A DNA stretch of 64,000 nucleotides, taken from Unio delphinus (Eukaryota; Mollusca; Bivalvia; Unionida; Unionidae). This document shows positions 25,201 to 35,578 of the stretch, piece after piece. The notes under the pieces are model-generated. The model worked only from the letters and a program-made list of their open reading frames with translations, was not told the DNA's origin and did no database searches. The translations under genes were made by a program, and so were the position numbers. The stretch spans positions 744,001 through 808,000 of the forward strand of contig JAQISU010000164.1 of assembly GCA_029339505.1 (NCBI GenBank). The letters run 5' to 3'. Numbering within the stretch: the stretch's first letter is position 1; each line of letters begins with the position of its first letter.

Positions 25201-28200
25201 CATTAATGGATTTTAAACCTTTATTGACAATAATGGATTTTATCCCTTTATTAATGAATATCTGAATCCTACTTGAATAGATCCAATGAATATTCGAAAA
25301 TAAAATTTGGTATTCATTTCAGCTCTTTAACTGTTGACAGTTGTGCAGGCATATAGCTCTACATGTTTATTTTTTGTATACAGTGAAACTTCTGAAAAGT
25401 GGGCATGCAGGGGACATGGTAATGTCGTTTTTAAAGGGTTTTCATTTCAGAAGTGCCAAAAGAGTAGAGTGCATTCCAGTGCCTTGTTGAAACATTGCCT
25501 ACACTATAAAGATATATTGCCTTTATTATATATTTTCATTTATTACAAAGTCAACATATCAAATGACTAAAAGAAAACATGGAGGACACGAAATAAAAGC
25601 AAATACATATACTCATCAATAGTATGACATATTCAGGAATCCAAGTTTGTTAATATAAATTTTTGTTTCAGTGAATAGATAAATACCATGTAGAAAACAA
25701 ACTTATTAAACAAATTGAAAGCAACTGTATCTATATTTATTTGAATAATAAAGTCTGCCATTAATAACTTGTTTTGATTTATGTAACATGAAAGTAATTG
25801 AGTATAATGTCACATTTGTAATCACTTGTTAAATACACATATTGTGACATTTTCAATTCATAAATTATTAATTGGGTTGTTGAGGTAATTTTTTTTACAC
25901 CTGTTTTGTTTTTTGTTTTTTATGGTTTAATGCCAATTTTAAGCGCAATATAGGCTATACATGGCGGCCAGTATTAATGGAGAAGGAAGAACCCGGACAA
26001 CCCCCGGAAAGAACCACCGACCCACGAGAAGCTACTGGCAAGCTTTCTCACATAACTACATTAGCCGAATCTTAGACTCGAACCCACGTAGACAGAGGTG
26101 AGATGGCAGTGATCTGTAACGGACAGCGCTTTAGACCACTCGGGGCCCCTTTTTACACCTGTATTAAATAGCTTTATTTGATACCGTATTTTGGTGTGTA
26201 TAACGCGCACTTTTTTTTTACCTAATTTTCTTATCTTAAGTCGGGGGTGCGCGTTGTATACAAGAACTAAAAAAAAAAAGATTTTTTCCAGGTCGATCTG
26301 AAGAGGATGAAGGCACTATAGCCGGCTACATGTATCACATTCACTACTTGTGAAATATTAAATCCATTGTACATTGCATTGTAACTAAAATGTTTACCGG
26401 TACTAGCCGTATTAAAGAAATAAATAATGCTTACAAATAGTCTTGTTCTTTGATTGCTTATGTTAATAAACTGGTTTCATTTCACATCACTGTGTCAAGT
26501 TTTGTTCTGTGCCTCGGCCGCAAATACATGTACATAACGACTGGCAACTTGTTCAAAAGCTGTGCAAAGTGCCGCATTGGAGCGGAACAAATACCACTGT
26601 GTGGATTACCGTACTTGTTCCATAAATGTTCAGTACCGTATTCCATAACTGTTGATCTAATAAAATTTTTCTTCATTTATTATTGGTTGAATTGAAATAT
26701 AATATGTGTAGAATTCAACTAGTGTTAATGTTCTCATCAGAGCATCTGTAGGGGACATATTTTTTGTGACTACGGGTTCTTTCTTACGGGAACACTGATC
26801 AAAATAATCAATGTATGAAGTCGGAAAACATTTTTTTCCTCTTTGGAAAATAAGCTTGTTACTTAGTTTTATTTCTCATCTTAAATCATAGTATTTGAGA
26901 TATCTTTGCGATTATACAGTGATCAATGGCTTCAATGCTTCATTGACTCAGTGTGGTCTTTTCACGGTAATCGGCGCCAGGTAAGCTTTGATGCGCTCAA
27001 CATAGTTACAATGCTTTGTCTCGGTGAGCAGTATTTAATTGATTCAGGACATACAGCGACTGTTCGAAAGTGATGACGATGAAGAGGAATTTGAGGGATT
27101 TGATGCAAAAGATTGCATCAACTAGACGAACCTTTAAAGAGCCCTTTTAAGGGCCAACAATAAAATCAGAAAGATACAATATCAATATTGGCACTTTTTC
27201 ATTCACTATCTAAAATGACCAACTGTTGTTGCACTATGAAAACGGAGCGAAATACCGGTAGTCACAATTTTAAAATGCATTATATCACATGCGCGTTATA
27301 TGGCAGAACTACGTTTTTTCCACTTATTTTGGGTCAAAAATCGGGGTGCGCGTTATACATCGGTGCGCGTTATACACACCAAAATACGGTATGTTACTCA
27401 TGTGCAAATACTTAACAAAACACCAAAATTAACACAACACAAGGTGTGTCACTTATCAATTATCGGATCAACAGGTACACACTTTTCTCACTGCATGATT
27501 TTTACAGGTAACAACAAAATCACATGAGGCTATCAGAGGTAGGGTTACATTAAATTTGCAAGAATGGTTTCTGGAAGGTCTCCAGTATCTGGAATTATGA
27601 ATTCACATAGGTTTTTACAACAGAGAATTTATCAGAAAAAGTCTGTTTCAATCCAAATAGAAGTTTTTAAAGAATTTTGGATGTAAGGTCTGGTTTTCAA
27701 AAGTTTCACTGTATTTTCATTTGTGTGATTGATTCAAACTTTAAACTGTTTGATTCAGTTATTCTATTTACTGAAAATAATTTCTGATGACAAGTCAAAC
27801 AGCTGTTGTAATTCTAAAATATGTATTTAAACTGATGAAGTTAAAAATGAGTATCAGTTATCACATCATCATGTAATATCAATCCATACCAGTCTACCTG
27901 CAGATTGATTCTATGAATCTATCCAACTACATGTATCTACATACCTGTTTTAAATTACAGATAAACTGTCATTAAACACAATTACCATTCCATTCTGATG
28001 GTATTTCAGGAACCTCAAATAAGTCTTTACTCTTTGGTAATACATATCTACTTCCTCTCAAGTTTTGAGATGGCTCTGAAAAATAAACCCACAAAAAACA
28101 ATTATTGTACAATACTTGAACGAATGAATATGAAGTATTTAATGTTAGGATAATTGCTTTAATGCAAACATCTGTTTTCAGATATTTTTCTTGGAGCCAC

Positions 28201-31200
28201 TAGTAAACATCAAACCTCACAATAAATAACTAAGTTCATTACAAATTAACTTCCCTGTAAATTTATATTTATGTTAAGTTTTATATCATGTATTTTGAAT
28301 TTATGATGCAGGTTAATTAATTGTATTAAAAAATCATAATAAATATTGAATTTAAATTTATGATACCATACATTAAAATTTATTATATCACTCACAGTGT
28401 TGAATTTTTAAAGTCATATTTAACATTTATAACATTAAAACAAAATTAAATAATCTTGGAATATCCCATGCAATTGCGCTGCAACAATTAGGACAAAGGC
28501 CGGAATTCCTTCCAAAGTTTTGATTAATGCAAAGTTCTACTAACTAACATACAACAAAAAATAGTTACAACATAACATCATTGCAATTGAAGCTTAATTC
28601 TGGATTCATTTTGCTATCACAAGGTATATGAAAATATTTCTCTGTCCACTGCAAACTAAAAGTTCATTCAAGCTTGTAGTTATGGCAAAGATATACATTA
28701 ATATACTTTCTGAGCTGCAATCTGAAAATGGTTAGTTTCTATGTAACATCTTTTCTCATTTGATAAAGGGCAATGCTTAGCTCCCTTGAATTAAAGGAAT
28801 AAGATTGGTTGATGTGACCTCCAGATCTTAAATCACTTCTATGGGTGCCACAGTTTCAGACTAAGTTACTGCATCTATTATTCCCATGTCAGTGAGAATG
28901 ATCAAAGTTAAAAATCCTTCTTTATTTTAAAAATAATGTTGTTTTTTTATACAATAAAAATATTGTGAATTTATATAACTGAATATATACCATAAATTTA
29001 AATCTATGAAATCATAAACTTATCATTTGGATATAATAAATTTTGAAATTCATTTATGATATAATTAAAAATTATCTGGTATAAATAAGTATTTAACATC
29101 ATAAAATAAAAATATTAAATAAATAAATATATATTAAAACAGCAATTTTAAATACAATAACGTACTTGTAACTGAGTACATTAGTATTTATTAGGATTAT
29201 CATCAATGCCAACCATGTAACATTTTTTTAAAAACTATACTGAAATCATCTAAATCTACGTTCTTGTATCTCTTAAAGTACTACAATCTAAAAATGTCTG
29301 TGACCTGTGATTATTGTCAAAGAATTTAAAATGGCTGAAAATACAGGGACAAATAATATTTTAAAATACATGTTACAATCTTCTACAAACTGAGAAAAAG
29401 AACTATATTTTAAAGTTAGTATGTACTTTTTGTTTAAATATGATAGATATAAAATATTTGATGTAATTCATGTATTCATGACTAGAAATTTGAATTATGT
29501 TTTTTATATATATTTAATTAGCGTAAAATGTGCTACTCAGTTTATTCAGGGAATTAAATAACACATGGAATGGAAATGACAGCAAACATCAAAGGGCTAA
29601 TATGTGCAGCTAGCAGCATCCCATAAATTCCCAAGATAATCAATTATGAAAAAAATTTGAATGGCCACAAAAATATCGGAGAACCTTAATAGAAAGTTTA
29701 ACATGTTTAACAGGACAAAAACTAAATCTGATTTTCAAAGCTTTATATTGAATGGAAAAATGTAAATTTATGGTTTGGGTAACTTTTGTATTTTTGTATA
29801 CAAATAATAATAATTGTACTAGACTGAAATTATTTTTTTCTTACATTGGAGGAAAAAAGATTGACTTTAAAAATCATGACAAGTACTCTCAGATTTTTCA
29901 TATGAATATGATGTAGAAAATTACATACCGGTATCAACATCAGGAATGTGTCCTAGAGAAATCATTTGCTTTTTACCAATAATGTATTCATATTATTGTT
30001 TACTTTTGTTTCAAACCTATCTTTACAACCAAGATGCAGCAATTTATAGGTTACCCAAAGAATACTGAAAAAGGTTTTGGCATCAATACTGTTCAAAATT
30101 TTGTATAAATGATTTAGCAAAGATTCATTACAGATCTTACATTATTGGTCAAACGTTTAAAAATCATTTAATTTATTAAAATGTCAGTGAAGAATTGTAT
30201 GCAACTATTTTTCTTGGACATATAAAATCACTTAGACGAGAGTCCTCAGTACACATATGATAGGTGGCCGTCAAAATTCAAAGACTTGCCAGACTTGTTT
30301 TAGTCACCTGCTGAGTGGTAAAATGTGTTGACCAATTAGCTCATTATAAGAGTACATTTTAAAAAAGAACACAATGCAATAGCTGGGCAGTAAGTCGAAA
30401 GTCTTTGACTGGCTGCTAGGTGGAAAATGTGGCCATTTATCAAGAGCACATCAAATGAACATGATGCAATAGCTGGACAGCAAGTTCTGGCTGCTGGATG
30501 GAAAAGTGTGCTGATATTTAATGATTGAATTTAGAGGCAGAAAGACACAGAGATCTATGTATGGTTATGTATAAAAGTACATTAAATAAACACCTGAATA
30601 TGTAGACCAACAAGTAACATCAGAAGAAGAAAAAGCAGATACCTACTTGTTGGTCTAATTTAGTAGTGCATATGACCTTGAAATCAAGGCATGATGAGAT
30701 TTAGACAAAATGCCATTTGCAAAGTTTGGTAAGTATTTTGGTGTTAAACAGAAAACTAATGAAGATTGTAATGAGATTCAGAAGAGTGCTTAAGTTGCTT
30801 AAACTGATATTTCGAATAGGCCAAACGTAATGAAGTGTGTGATGCCTGGTTTAGTGTTCGGAATAAAACCTTGCCTTGGATTGACAAAACTAAAGTCACA
30901 CTGATGGACAAAAACAAGAGCTATATGTCAGTGTTATGAAGAATGTGGAAATTAAAATAGTTCTTGTAATCTGCAAATTTCACATCTTTTTTTTGGGGGG
31001 GGGGGGTCCGCATATACATACAGACATATACACACACAAAAGAACACACCCCAAATTCAAATTTTGTTAAACTAGTATTAAGGTAACTACCCGGTAGCTA
31101 ATTAATAACACATGGCTATTACCACACATTTAGTCCCTTCATTTTGTGTTGTCAATAGGTGGATTTTTTTTCTTAATATTATTTTACAATAATTTATGAT

Positions 31201-34200
31201 GAACAGCAAATCATAGTCCAAATTTTTTTTAAAAAGTGCTATATATAATTAAAACTAGAGATCTTGAAAGGACAAGCTCTACTAGATGAAAATAATTTTC
31301 TAAAATTCTAGATATGACCATTTCTTCCTTTTAAGTGTTGAATGTCGAAACCATCTTTGATATTTCAGATTGGTACCATTTTCATTTAGGGCAATGCAGA
31401 CATCAATAATGTGTCTTGGTAAAAACAGTGACATACTGATGTCAATTCTGAGAGATTAGTCAGAAAGATTTTCTAAGACAGTTGTTGAGGTAGCCATATT
31501 GAAATTACAAATGGGACAGTTTTAATTTAGGATCAATCATGTATTATAAAAAGGCTACTGGTAAAAAACCCATGTTGAAGTCTAACTAGACATTTTAAAA
31601 AGTCATTTAGTGAAAACCTCACTTAAATACAGACATCCATTCAGGAGTAGTCAAAAGATTTTCAAGATGGCTGCTGTGTGGCAGCCATATTGGATGTCAG
31701 ATCACCACCACTTTCATTTAACACCAACCAGATATCATAATTAGGCTTCAGTTGAAACCCTATGACAATATGACTATCTGTTCATATGACAGGCAGACTT
31801 GTGTTAATAATATTTTGCTAAAGACAGCTGCCATGCTGGTCATATTGGATGTCAGGTTGGCAACATTTTCATTTAGGACCAACCAGACATCATAAGAATT
31901 CTTTTAGTGAAAAAAAAATGTTGATATGACCATCCATGTAAACGGAGTAACAATAACAATAATTTAAGCATGGCTTTTGTGATGTCAGATGGGCACAATT
32001 TTCAGTTTGGAGACATTTGTCAAAAGACTTTCACAGAAAACCTTATGTTGACATAACTATCCATACAGGAGGAATGGTATTAAAAAATGTTATTCAAAAT
32101 GGATGCCACAGTGGCTGTATTGGATCTCAAACTAGCTCCATTTTCATAAAACTATCTAGATATTATAAGTGATAACCAAATGTTCATATGACAATTTATT
32201 CATGAGGAGTAATAATAATGAGAATTCTAAGATGGACAAATCTGAATTTTAATTTAGCACCAACTAAACCATGGGATGAATGTGAGTGTATAGTTTCATG
32301 GTAACCCTTCAATTTGTTCAGGAGGAATAATGATAAAAAAAAAGACTTGTGCTTATGGATGGATGGATGGCAGACTATGGTCTTTAGAAAATAGATCATC
32401 CCAAAAGCTCTTCTGGGCGATGACCTGCAGAGCTAAAAAATATTTTTGAAAGTAAAATGATTGGTCAATAGCTTGTGCTACTTTAATTGGAAAATGTAAC
32501 ATGAATATTATTCACTTTATTAAAATCAAATAAAAATTAATTAAAAATTAATAGTTGTTTTTATATTATCCAAATATATATTCCAACATTTAATTTTTTT
32601 TAATCATGTACAACAAATTTATAACATATGGAAGTTTCCTGACATATATTCTTTTCCTCTGTTATGCTTAGTTGGATATATTTACAATTTAAAATTATTT
32701 TAGAAGTGTATTAATGCCAAAATGCCACACAAAAAATGCCAAATTGTCACAAATAAAATATAAAAATATTATTTTGAAAAAGGCTTTGGCACAATGATTG
32801 TGTGACCAATTAAAAAAAAAAGCTGTTCATTACTGTGAGCTGTTCATTACTGTTTAATAGTTCTCTAATACTAGATACTAGCATGCATGGTTGATTCAAA
32901 AGATTACTAGCTAGCATGTCTCAATGACTTGTAAATTGGTCACAGTATATGGTGTTGAACTAAACTTAATCTGCACATATCACTATTTTCTTATTAGACT
33001 TATCATGACCTGACCTCATTGTTAGAACCCAGAATCTACAGGCTGCATTATTACCTGAAATTAAAGCCATCCAAAAAGTTTGACCAAGGAACTTTTTAAA
33101 GAACAAAATTTATTGTGAAAACAATGTTTCTCTGACCCAATGTCCCTAACCTTTGACTATTTTGATGTATGGGACTTTGTGGAATGTTGCTGAACACACA
33201 GGAAGTAAAAGAGCCCTTCTTTCACAATGTCATCATTGGACTCAAAAAGTCTTTTTTTCATACATTAAAAGGACACAACTCACAAACTTTGCTTAAGGCA
33301 TATGCCCAGTGATAACAAATATAATGCAAAACCAATTTTCTTATTCCAGCTAGTCACCTTGACCACTGACCTTTTCACTCCAAAGTCAACAGGCCAAATG
33401 CCAAGTGCAGGTCATCCACAATGTTTAGTTCCAAAAGATGATGCAGAATGATTGTTATTGTGCAGAAACTATTTTATTTATAATTTTATTCAAGTTTTAG
33501 TGACCTTAACATATGACCTCAAAATTATAAAATTTCTTCCTTACCACAAGTGCAAGCTATTAAAGCAGTCTGGTAGCCATAATTGTGTGGACAAGCCCAT
33601 TTTTTTTCTTGAAGTAACAAAAGGGGGTTTGTTTTCCTGTTTTCAATAAGCTCTGAATAATTTGTATATTTACTTATACTCTTCAAAAATTTGCATGACT
33701 TAACAACTTATTTTGTTAAATCTTTTAATAATAATATTAAAAATAGACACTGCAAATATTGGATGCTGATGATACAGATATAACTGCAAATGAACCATTC
33801 TAGAAACCAGAAAACAACAGCAAGTAGTCTGGTTTTAGACTAAACAATGACACATTTATTTATTTTTTAATTTATTTTTTTTTGGGTGGGGGGTAAATGC
33901 ATGCAAGATGACAATGTTGTTGGACACAATTATAAATGTATCAATACAATGAAATTAAATCACTTTTTATATCCTAATTTGTTTTTTGGTTTCATTTCTA
34001 TAATTGCTGTTGGGTACAAACTGCTTTGAGTTTATAGTACAAGTCACGAGTCATGTATGCACATTTACTCATTTTAAATTAAATATAAATTGTTCTTTTA
34101 AAATGTAACACAATTTTCTTTAACCAGTCTATTCATTACTGATTATTGAATGCTCTGCACCTTAACTGTCATCAATAAAATTCATGATGAAAATTTTATA

Positions 34201-35091
34201 TCGCTATCGACTTGAACAATGGGACCATGTACTAAACTGGAGTCAAAATAAGAACACATCTAGTGGAATCATCACAACTGAGGGTAGTATGAATATTGTT
34301 TATCAATATGAATAACTTTCATTGTGACATCACAGTGCACAACATTCAATCCAGATTGTACTGGTCCATATCATTAAGTTAATTTTGCCCAAAAAGTCTT
34401 CATACTTTAACATGGATTTTGCTGTATGCACCTCTAGGGTATGTAAATAATTATCTTCCAAAGGTATATGGATCTACACGAATCCAGATGAAGTGAATAC
34501 TCGCAACTTAAAAGTGTGTAAGAGCAAATTATTTTTAAAAAAATGACTCCCATTACTGAAATAGTTGGTGATTAATGCCTGCATGGCCCGTATGACTTGT
34601 ACTTAAGGTGAATACAACATTAATTATATCTGCTCTGGTTACAGATCAATTATGAAAATGACTGAAGTGAATGTATCAATGTGTCTACTCTTGTCGACAC
34701 ATGTGGAATGGCCATTACCCCTATATATGAAATTCCACAGGATTCTGCCGTTTTATCAATAAAGTACGGCGAAATCGCTGACAACACGAATTACCCTTAT
34801 CGGTAATATAGTGTTTATTTCATATTACCGATAAGGGCAATTCGTGTTGTCAGAGATTTCGCCGTACTTTATTGATAAAACGGCAGACCCCTGTGGAAAT
34901 TTACACTTCGCCCATTAACGACGTAATTCCGTTTTATTTGAGGTATAGACATGGTTACCAGCTTTCTTCTCGAAGTATTTATTTCCATACTGATCTTGTC
35001 CCATAAAATGCTCTTTCTGCTTTCGTGCGTGATATAAAGAGGTTTTCAGATTTTGCCAAAACTGAGCTAAATAGCCGGGTCTTTTTGACAT
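9807..35091 (-). CDS. NDUFAF2: NDUFAF2 gene span (complex I assembly factor 2), at least 4 secure exons
   Basis: NDUFAF2 (mimitin, B17.2L) is a mitochondrial assembly factor for NADH:ubiquinone oxidoreductase, related to complex I subunit NDUFA12. Four minus-strand exons (34959-35091, 27986-28075, 21528-21568, 15060-15143) join with matching phases 1/1/0/0 into about 116 residues. Recognisable family blocks are the N-terminal FWQNLK segment, the GQDQYGNKYFE block (compare GTDQFGNKYY in the human protein), then EVPEIPSEWN, AWLRQRRADPPTEEE and a Lys/Glu-rich helix. The human protein is about 169 residues, so a C-terminal tail is expected; candidate exons are at 10089-10140 and 9807-9832. Introns run 4.9-6.9 kb and are filled with mobile DNA and minisatellites. 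Identification is from memory of the family, without a search. The left limit of the span rests on the weakest exon. Confidence 0.88.
10089..10140 (-). CDS. NDUFAF2: probable NDUFAF2 exon 5 (frame uncertain)
   Basis: A strong acceptor (GTTTTTTCCAG) is followed by 52 nt and a GTAAGG donor. In the phase left by exon 4 it reads TGMENEEHGSQEIRYTQ. Another frame, needing an alternative GTAATA donor 4 nt further on at exon 4, reads RHGKRGAWFTGDKIYSK and then a stop, so it could instead be a terminal exon. The splice signals are good; the protein tail is poorly conserved in this family and cannot settle the frame. Confidence 0.5.
10660..10677. repeat. (GT)n microsatellite
   Basis: Nine uninterrupted GT dinucleotides inside a GT-rich stretch. 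Confidence 0.9.
11249..11667. repeat. 209-bp direct duplication inside the 10.9-kb element
   Basis: ACAGTCATACGTGTTATTTG begins at 11249 and again at 11458. The two copies stay alignable to about 11667 with roughly 10% difference. Too short and too internal to be LTRs. Confidence 0.85.
12345..12708 (+). pseudogene. fused N- and C-terminal remnant of Tigger-like transposase
   Basis: From ATG 12345 the frame reads KRKRFAYDEAFKLNVIEYAE then ANNCAAAHEFL, a CENP-B/psq-type helix-turn-helix. It then hits a stop; with a frameshift the expected NEKQVREWR follows. The last 60 residues in another frame end in ESDTEPNFKGF, the acidic tail of these transposases. The CENP-B second helix-turn-helix and the whole DDE domain are deleted. 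Confidence 0.75.
13204..13274. repeat. compound (GT)n(AT)n microsatellite
   Basis: About 23 GT units run directly into about 12 AT units. Confidence 0.95.
14140..15000 (+). repeat. degenerate ~150-bp tandem family A
   Basis: Six units, each with ACCATTTTCATTTAGGACCA, GAAAACCCCATGTTGATATG and ATGGCTGCCATGGTGGCCAT in varying states of decay. The ACCATTT landmark recurs near 14144, 14275, 14468, 14618, 14745 and 14898. Confidence 0.8.
15060..15143 (-). CDS. NDUFAF2: NDUFAF2 exon 4 (28 residues)
   Basis: The acceptor is TTATTAACAG and the donor CAA|GTATGT, phase 0 on both sides. It reads EIEKNFMTMVRTQQRAKELE then KTNREASQ, a charged helix in the position of the EILKNEKHREEIKIKSQ helix of human NDUFAF2. 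Together with exon 3 it gives the continuous PPTEE-EIEKN joint. Confidence 0.88.
15144..17693. other. NDUFAF2 intron 3, first part, no further gene seen
   Basis: AT-rich intron sequence. A dispersed CATAGACTCAAATCTGCCAG motif lies near 16925. Open frames on either strand show no domain. Confidence 0.55.
17694..17752 (-). mobile_element. SINE family B head fragment
   Basis: The plus strand shows ACAGAGGTGAGATGGCAGTG, then CACTTTAGGCCACTCAGCC, the reverse complement of the family-B tRNA-like head seen at 26085-26149. Confidence 0.7.
18129..18833. mobile_element. hAT-like MITE with 8-bp target duplication (705 bp)
   Basis: Left end AGTGATGGGAATT and right end GGAACAACACTAC are imperfect inverted repeats, each followed inward by ATAATCGATAATCGG or its inverse. 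Flanks are TATGAGAT (18121-18128) and TATGAGGT (18834-18841), an 8-bp duplication with one mismatch, as made by hAT transposases. No coding capacity. In NDUFAF2 intron 3. Confidence 0.8.
18840..19610 (+). repeat. degenerate ~150-bp tandem family A
   Basis: Five to six diverged units with the same landmarks as 14140-15000 (CACCATTTTCAT, AAAACCCCAT, AAGATGGCTGCC). Directly abuts the 64-bp minisatellite. Confidence 0.75.
19617..21335. repeat. 64/58-bp minisatellite, about 28 units with higher-order structure
   Basis: Unit: AAGTAGTTAGTAGAAGTAGC, AATGACATCTATTCAGATAG, CAGATAAAAGGCAAGAGGCT, TTTC (64 bp). A 58-bp form lacks AATGAC. Units 8-10 and 11-13 are a repeated 192-bp trimer (marked by ACTCATATAG and AAGCAG variants). 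Units 14-16 and 17-19 repeat a 58+58+64 trimer, and 20-22 follow it with one further 6-bp deletion. The last three units carry AAATACAAGGC variants, so the array edges are the most diverged. Confidence 0.95.
21528..21568 (-). CDS. NDUFAF2: NDUFAF2 exon 3 (41 nt micro-exon)
   Basis: The acceptor is CTTATTGCAG and the donor GAG|GTAAAG. With the G left by exon 2 it reads A-WLRQRRADPPTEE, matching the AWIRRTRKTPPTMEE block of the human protein. It ends in phase 0. The exon is squeezed between a 64-bp minisatellite ending about 190 bp away on one side and a 51-bp minisatellite starting about 50 bp away on the other. Confidence 0.9.
21619..22117. repeat. 51-52-bp minisatellite, 10 units
   Basis: Unit: AGGAAACAATCTCATATGCA, AGTCATAACCAGTCTATTTC, AAATAATAACAT. 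One unit is cut to 31 bp; copies differ mainly by one C (AACCAG/AACAG). It starts about 50 bp from NDUFAF2 exon 3. Confidence 0.95.
22130..23050. other. NDUFAF2 intron 2 sequence, no gene seen
   Basis: AT-rich sequence without recognised repeats or exon candidates. Confidence 0.5.
23058..23154. repeat. 18-bp minisatellite, about 6 copies
   Basis: Tandem TCCAATATGATATGCATT units with small changes (GTAATT, GCAATT endings). Confidence 0.85.
24414..25252. repeat. 26-27-bp minisatellite, about 30 units
   Basis: Unit: GATTTGATACCTTTATTGAC plus ATTATG or ATTAATG. Mixed 26- and 27-bp units; copies in the first 300 bp are the most diverged. Because 27 is a multiple of three, reading frames stay open on both strands (24613-24956) and give repeats such as NVNKGIKS; these are not taken as genes. 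Confidence 0.95.
25260..25890. other. NDUFAF2 intron 2 sequence, no gene seen
   Basis: AT-rich; one 78-codon frame (25334-25570 plus) without recognisable domain. Confidence 0.5.
25905..26149 (-). mobile_element. full-length SINE family B with 13-bp target duplication
   Basis: On the minus strand: tRNA-like head (GGCCCCGAGTGGTCTAAAGC, later GGGTTCGAGTCTAAGATTCG as B box), body with GCTTGCCAGTAGCTTCTCGT and a tail ending in a T/A-rich GTTTTTTG-type run. Flanked by TTTTTACACCTGT at 25892-25904 and 26150-26162. The intact duplication and B box suggest a fairly recent insertion. Confidence 0.9.
26184..27389 (+). mobile_element. non-autonomous pogo/Tigger-like element with 27-bp perfect TIRs (1.2 kb)
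   Basis: CCGTATTTTGGTGTGTATAA plus CGCGCAC at the left end is exactly mirrored at the right end, flanked by TA. A second GTGCGCGTTATACA copy sits just inside the right end. The only coding remnant is a short acidic tail (27043-27125). Lies in NDUFAF2 intron 2. Confidence 0.9.
27043..27125 (+). pseudogene. acidic C-terminal tail of a Tigger-like transposase
   Basis: The frame reads LFESDDDEEEFEGFDAKDCI then N and a stop. The F-x-GF and D/E-rich tail matches the ESDTEPNFKGF end in the 10.9-kb element. Nothing of the catalytic domain remains. Confidence 0.6.
27986..28075 (-). CDS. NDUFAF2: NDUFAF2 exon 2 (29 residues)
   Basis: The acceptor is TTTTTCAG and the donor G|GTAATT. Two leading bases complete the codon left by exon 1 (Glu), and the frame then reads PSQNLRGSRYVLPKSKDLFE and VPEIPSEWN. 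The VPEIPSEW stretch matches the GDIPTEWE segment of human NDUFAF2. It ends in phase 1, matching exon 3. Confidence 0.9.
28076..31260. other. NDUFAF2 intron 1, distal part, AT-rich, no gene seen
   Basis: Very AT-rich, with a 10-bp G run near 31000. No exon or mobile element recognised. Confidence 0.55.
31300..32330 (+). repeat. degenerate ~150-bp tandem family A
   Basis: Six units with CACCACTTTCATTTAACACCA-like and CAAGATGGCTGCTGTGTGGC-like landmarks near 31374, 31510, 31706, 31864, 31992 and 32140. Same orientation as at 14140-15000. Confidence 0.8.
32400..34720. other. NDUFAF2 intron 1, proximal part, no gene seen
   Basis: AT-rich sequence with no recognised exon or well-bounded repeat. 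Confidence 0.5.
34729..34902. repeat. large near-perfect palindrome (80-bp arms, 13-bp loop)
   Basis: Left arm 34729-34809 contains GCCGTTTTATCAATAAAGTA, CGGCGAAATCGCTGACAACA and CCCTTATCGGTAATA; the right arm 34823-34902 is its inverse with about four mismatches or gaps. The outermost pairing is AATTCCACAG with CTGTGGAAATT. It sits in NDUFAF2 intron 1, ending 56 bp from the exon 1 donor. Probably a foldback MITE; no clear target duplication seen. Confidence 0.92.
34959..35091 (-). CDS. NDUFAF2: NDUFAF2 exon 1 (start codon, 44 residues)
   Basis: ATG at 35091-35089 opens MSKRPGYLAQ and runs through FWQNLKTSLYHARKQKEHFM to GQDQYGNKYFEKKA, ending in phase 1 at a GTAACC donor (34958 downward). 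The GQDQYGNKYFE block is the best conserved part of the NDUFA12/NDUFAF2 family. The open frame continues upstream to 35157 but only through a non-ATG codon, so the ATG is taken as the start. A large hairpin lies 56 bp into the following intron. Confidence 0.9.
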
Positions 35092-35578
35092 GGTTTGTGT
35101 AGACCTCCAATAATCATCCGGGCATTTCGTGATCAACTTAGCCGAGTCTACCACCAAGAGTTTATATCATTTGTCAAGACTGTCACCTATACACCAATGA
35201 AAAAAAGGATAAGATCAGTGCTAGCCTAATAATGTTTACGTTAACCTGACGGTTACGGGTCATATCGGACCGGTACTAAAAAGGCCCACGACCAAAACGG
35301 ACTAGTGCTTAAAAGGCCCAACCCAAAAAGGCTCATTTAGGTATTAATTAATTACTACAGTACTAGTCTAATAAAAGTAACTAATACGTAAATATCAAAT
35401 CCTTGTTTCACTGGTGACTGTCTATAAATAATGTGCAATACAGATTTATTGTGCAGTATGTCAAAATCGTCCGTCAAGTTATCATGAAAACACATGTTCT
35501 ATGTAAATTGAAAAAAGGCAAATAATACTTGTGTTACAAAACATTGTATGTAAAGCAAATCAATAATATCTTTATTAT

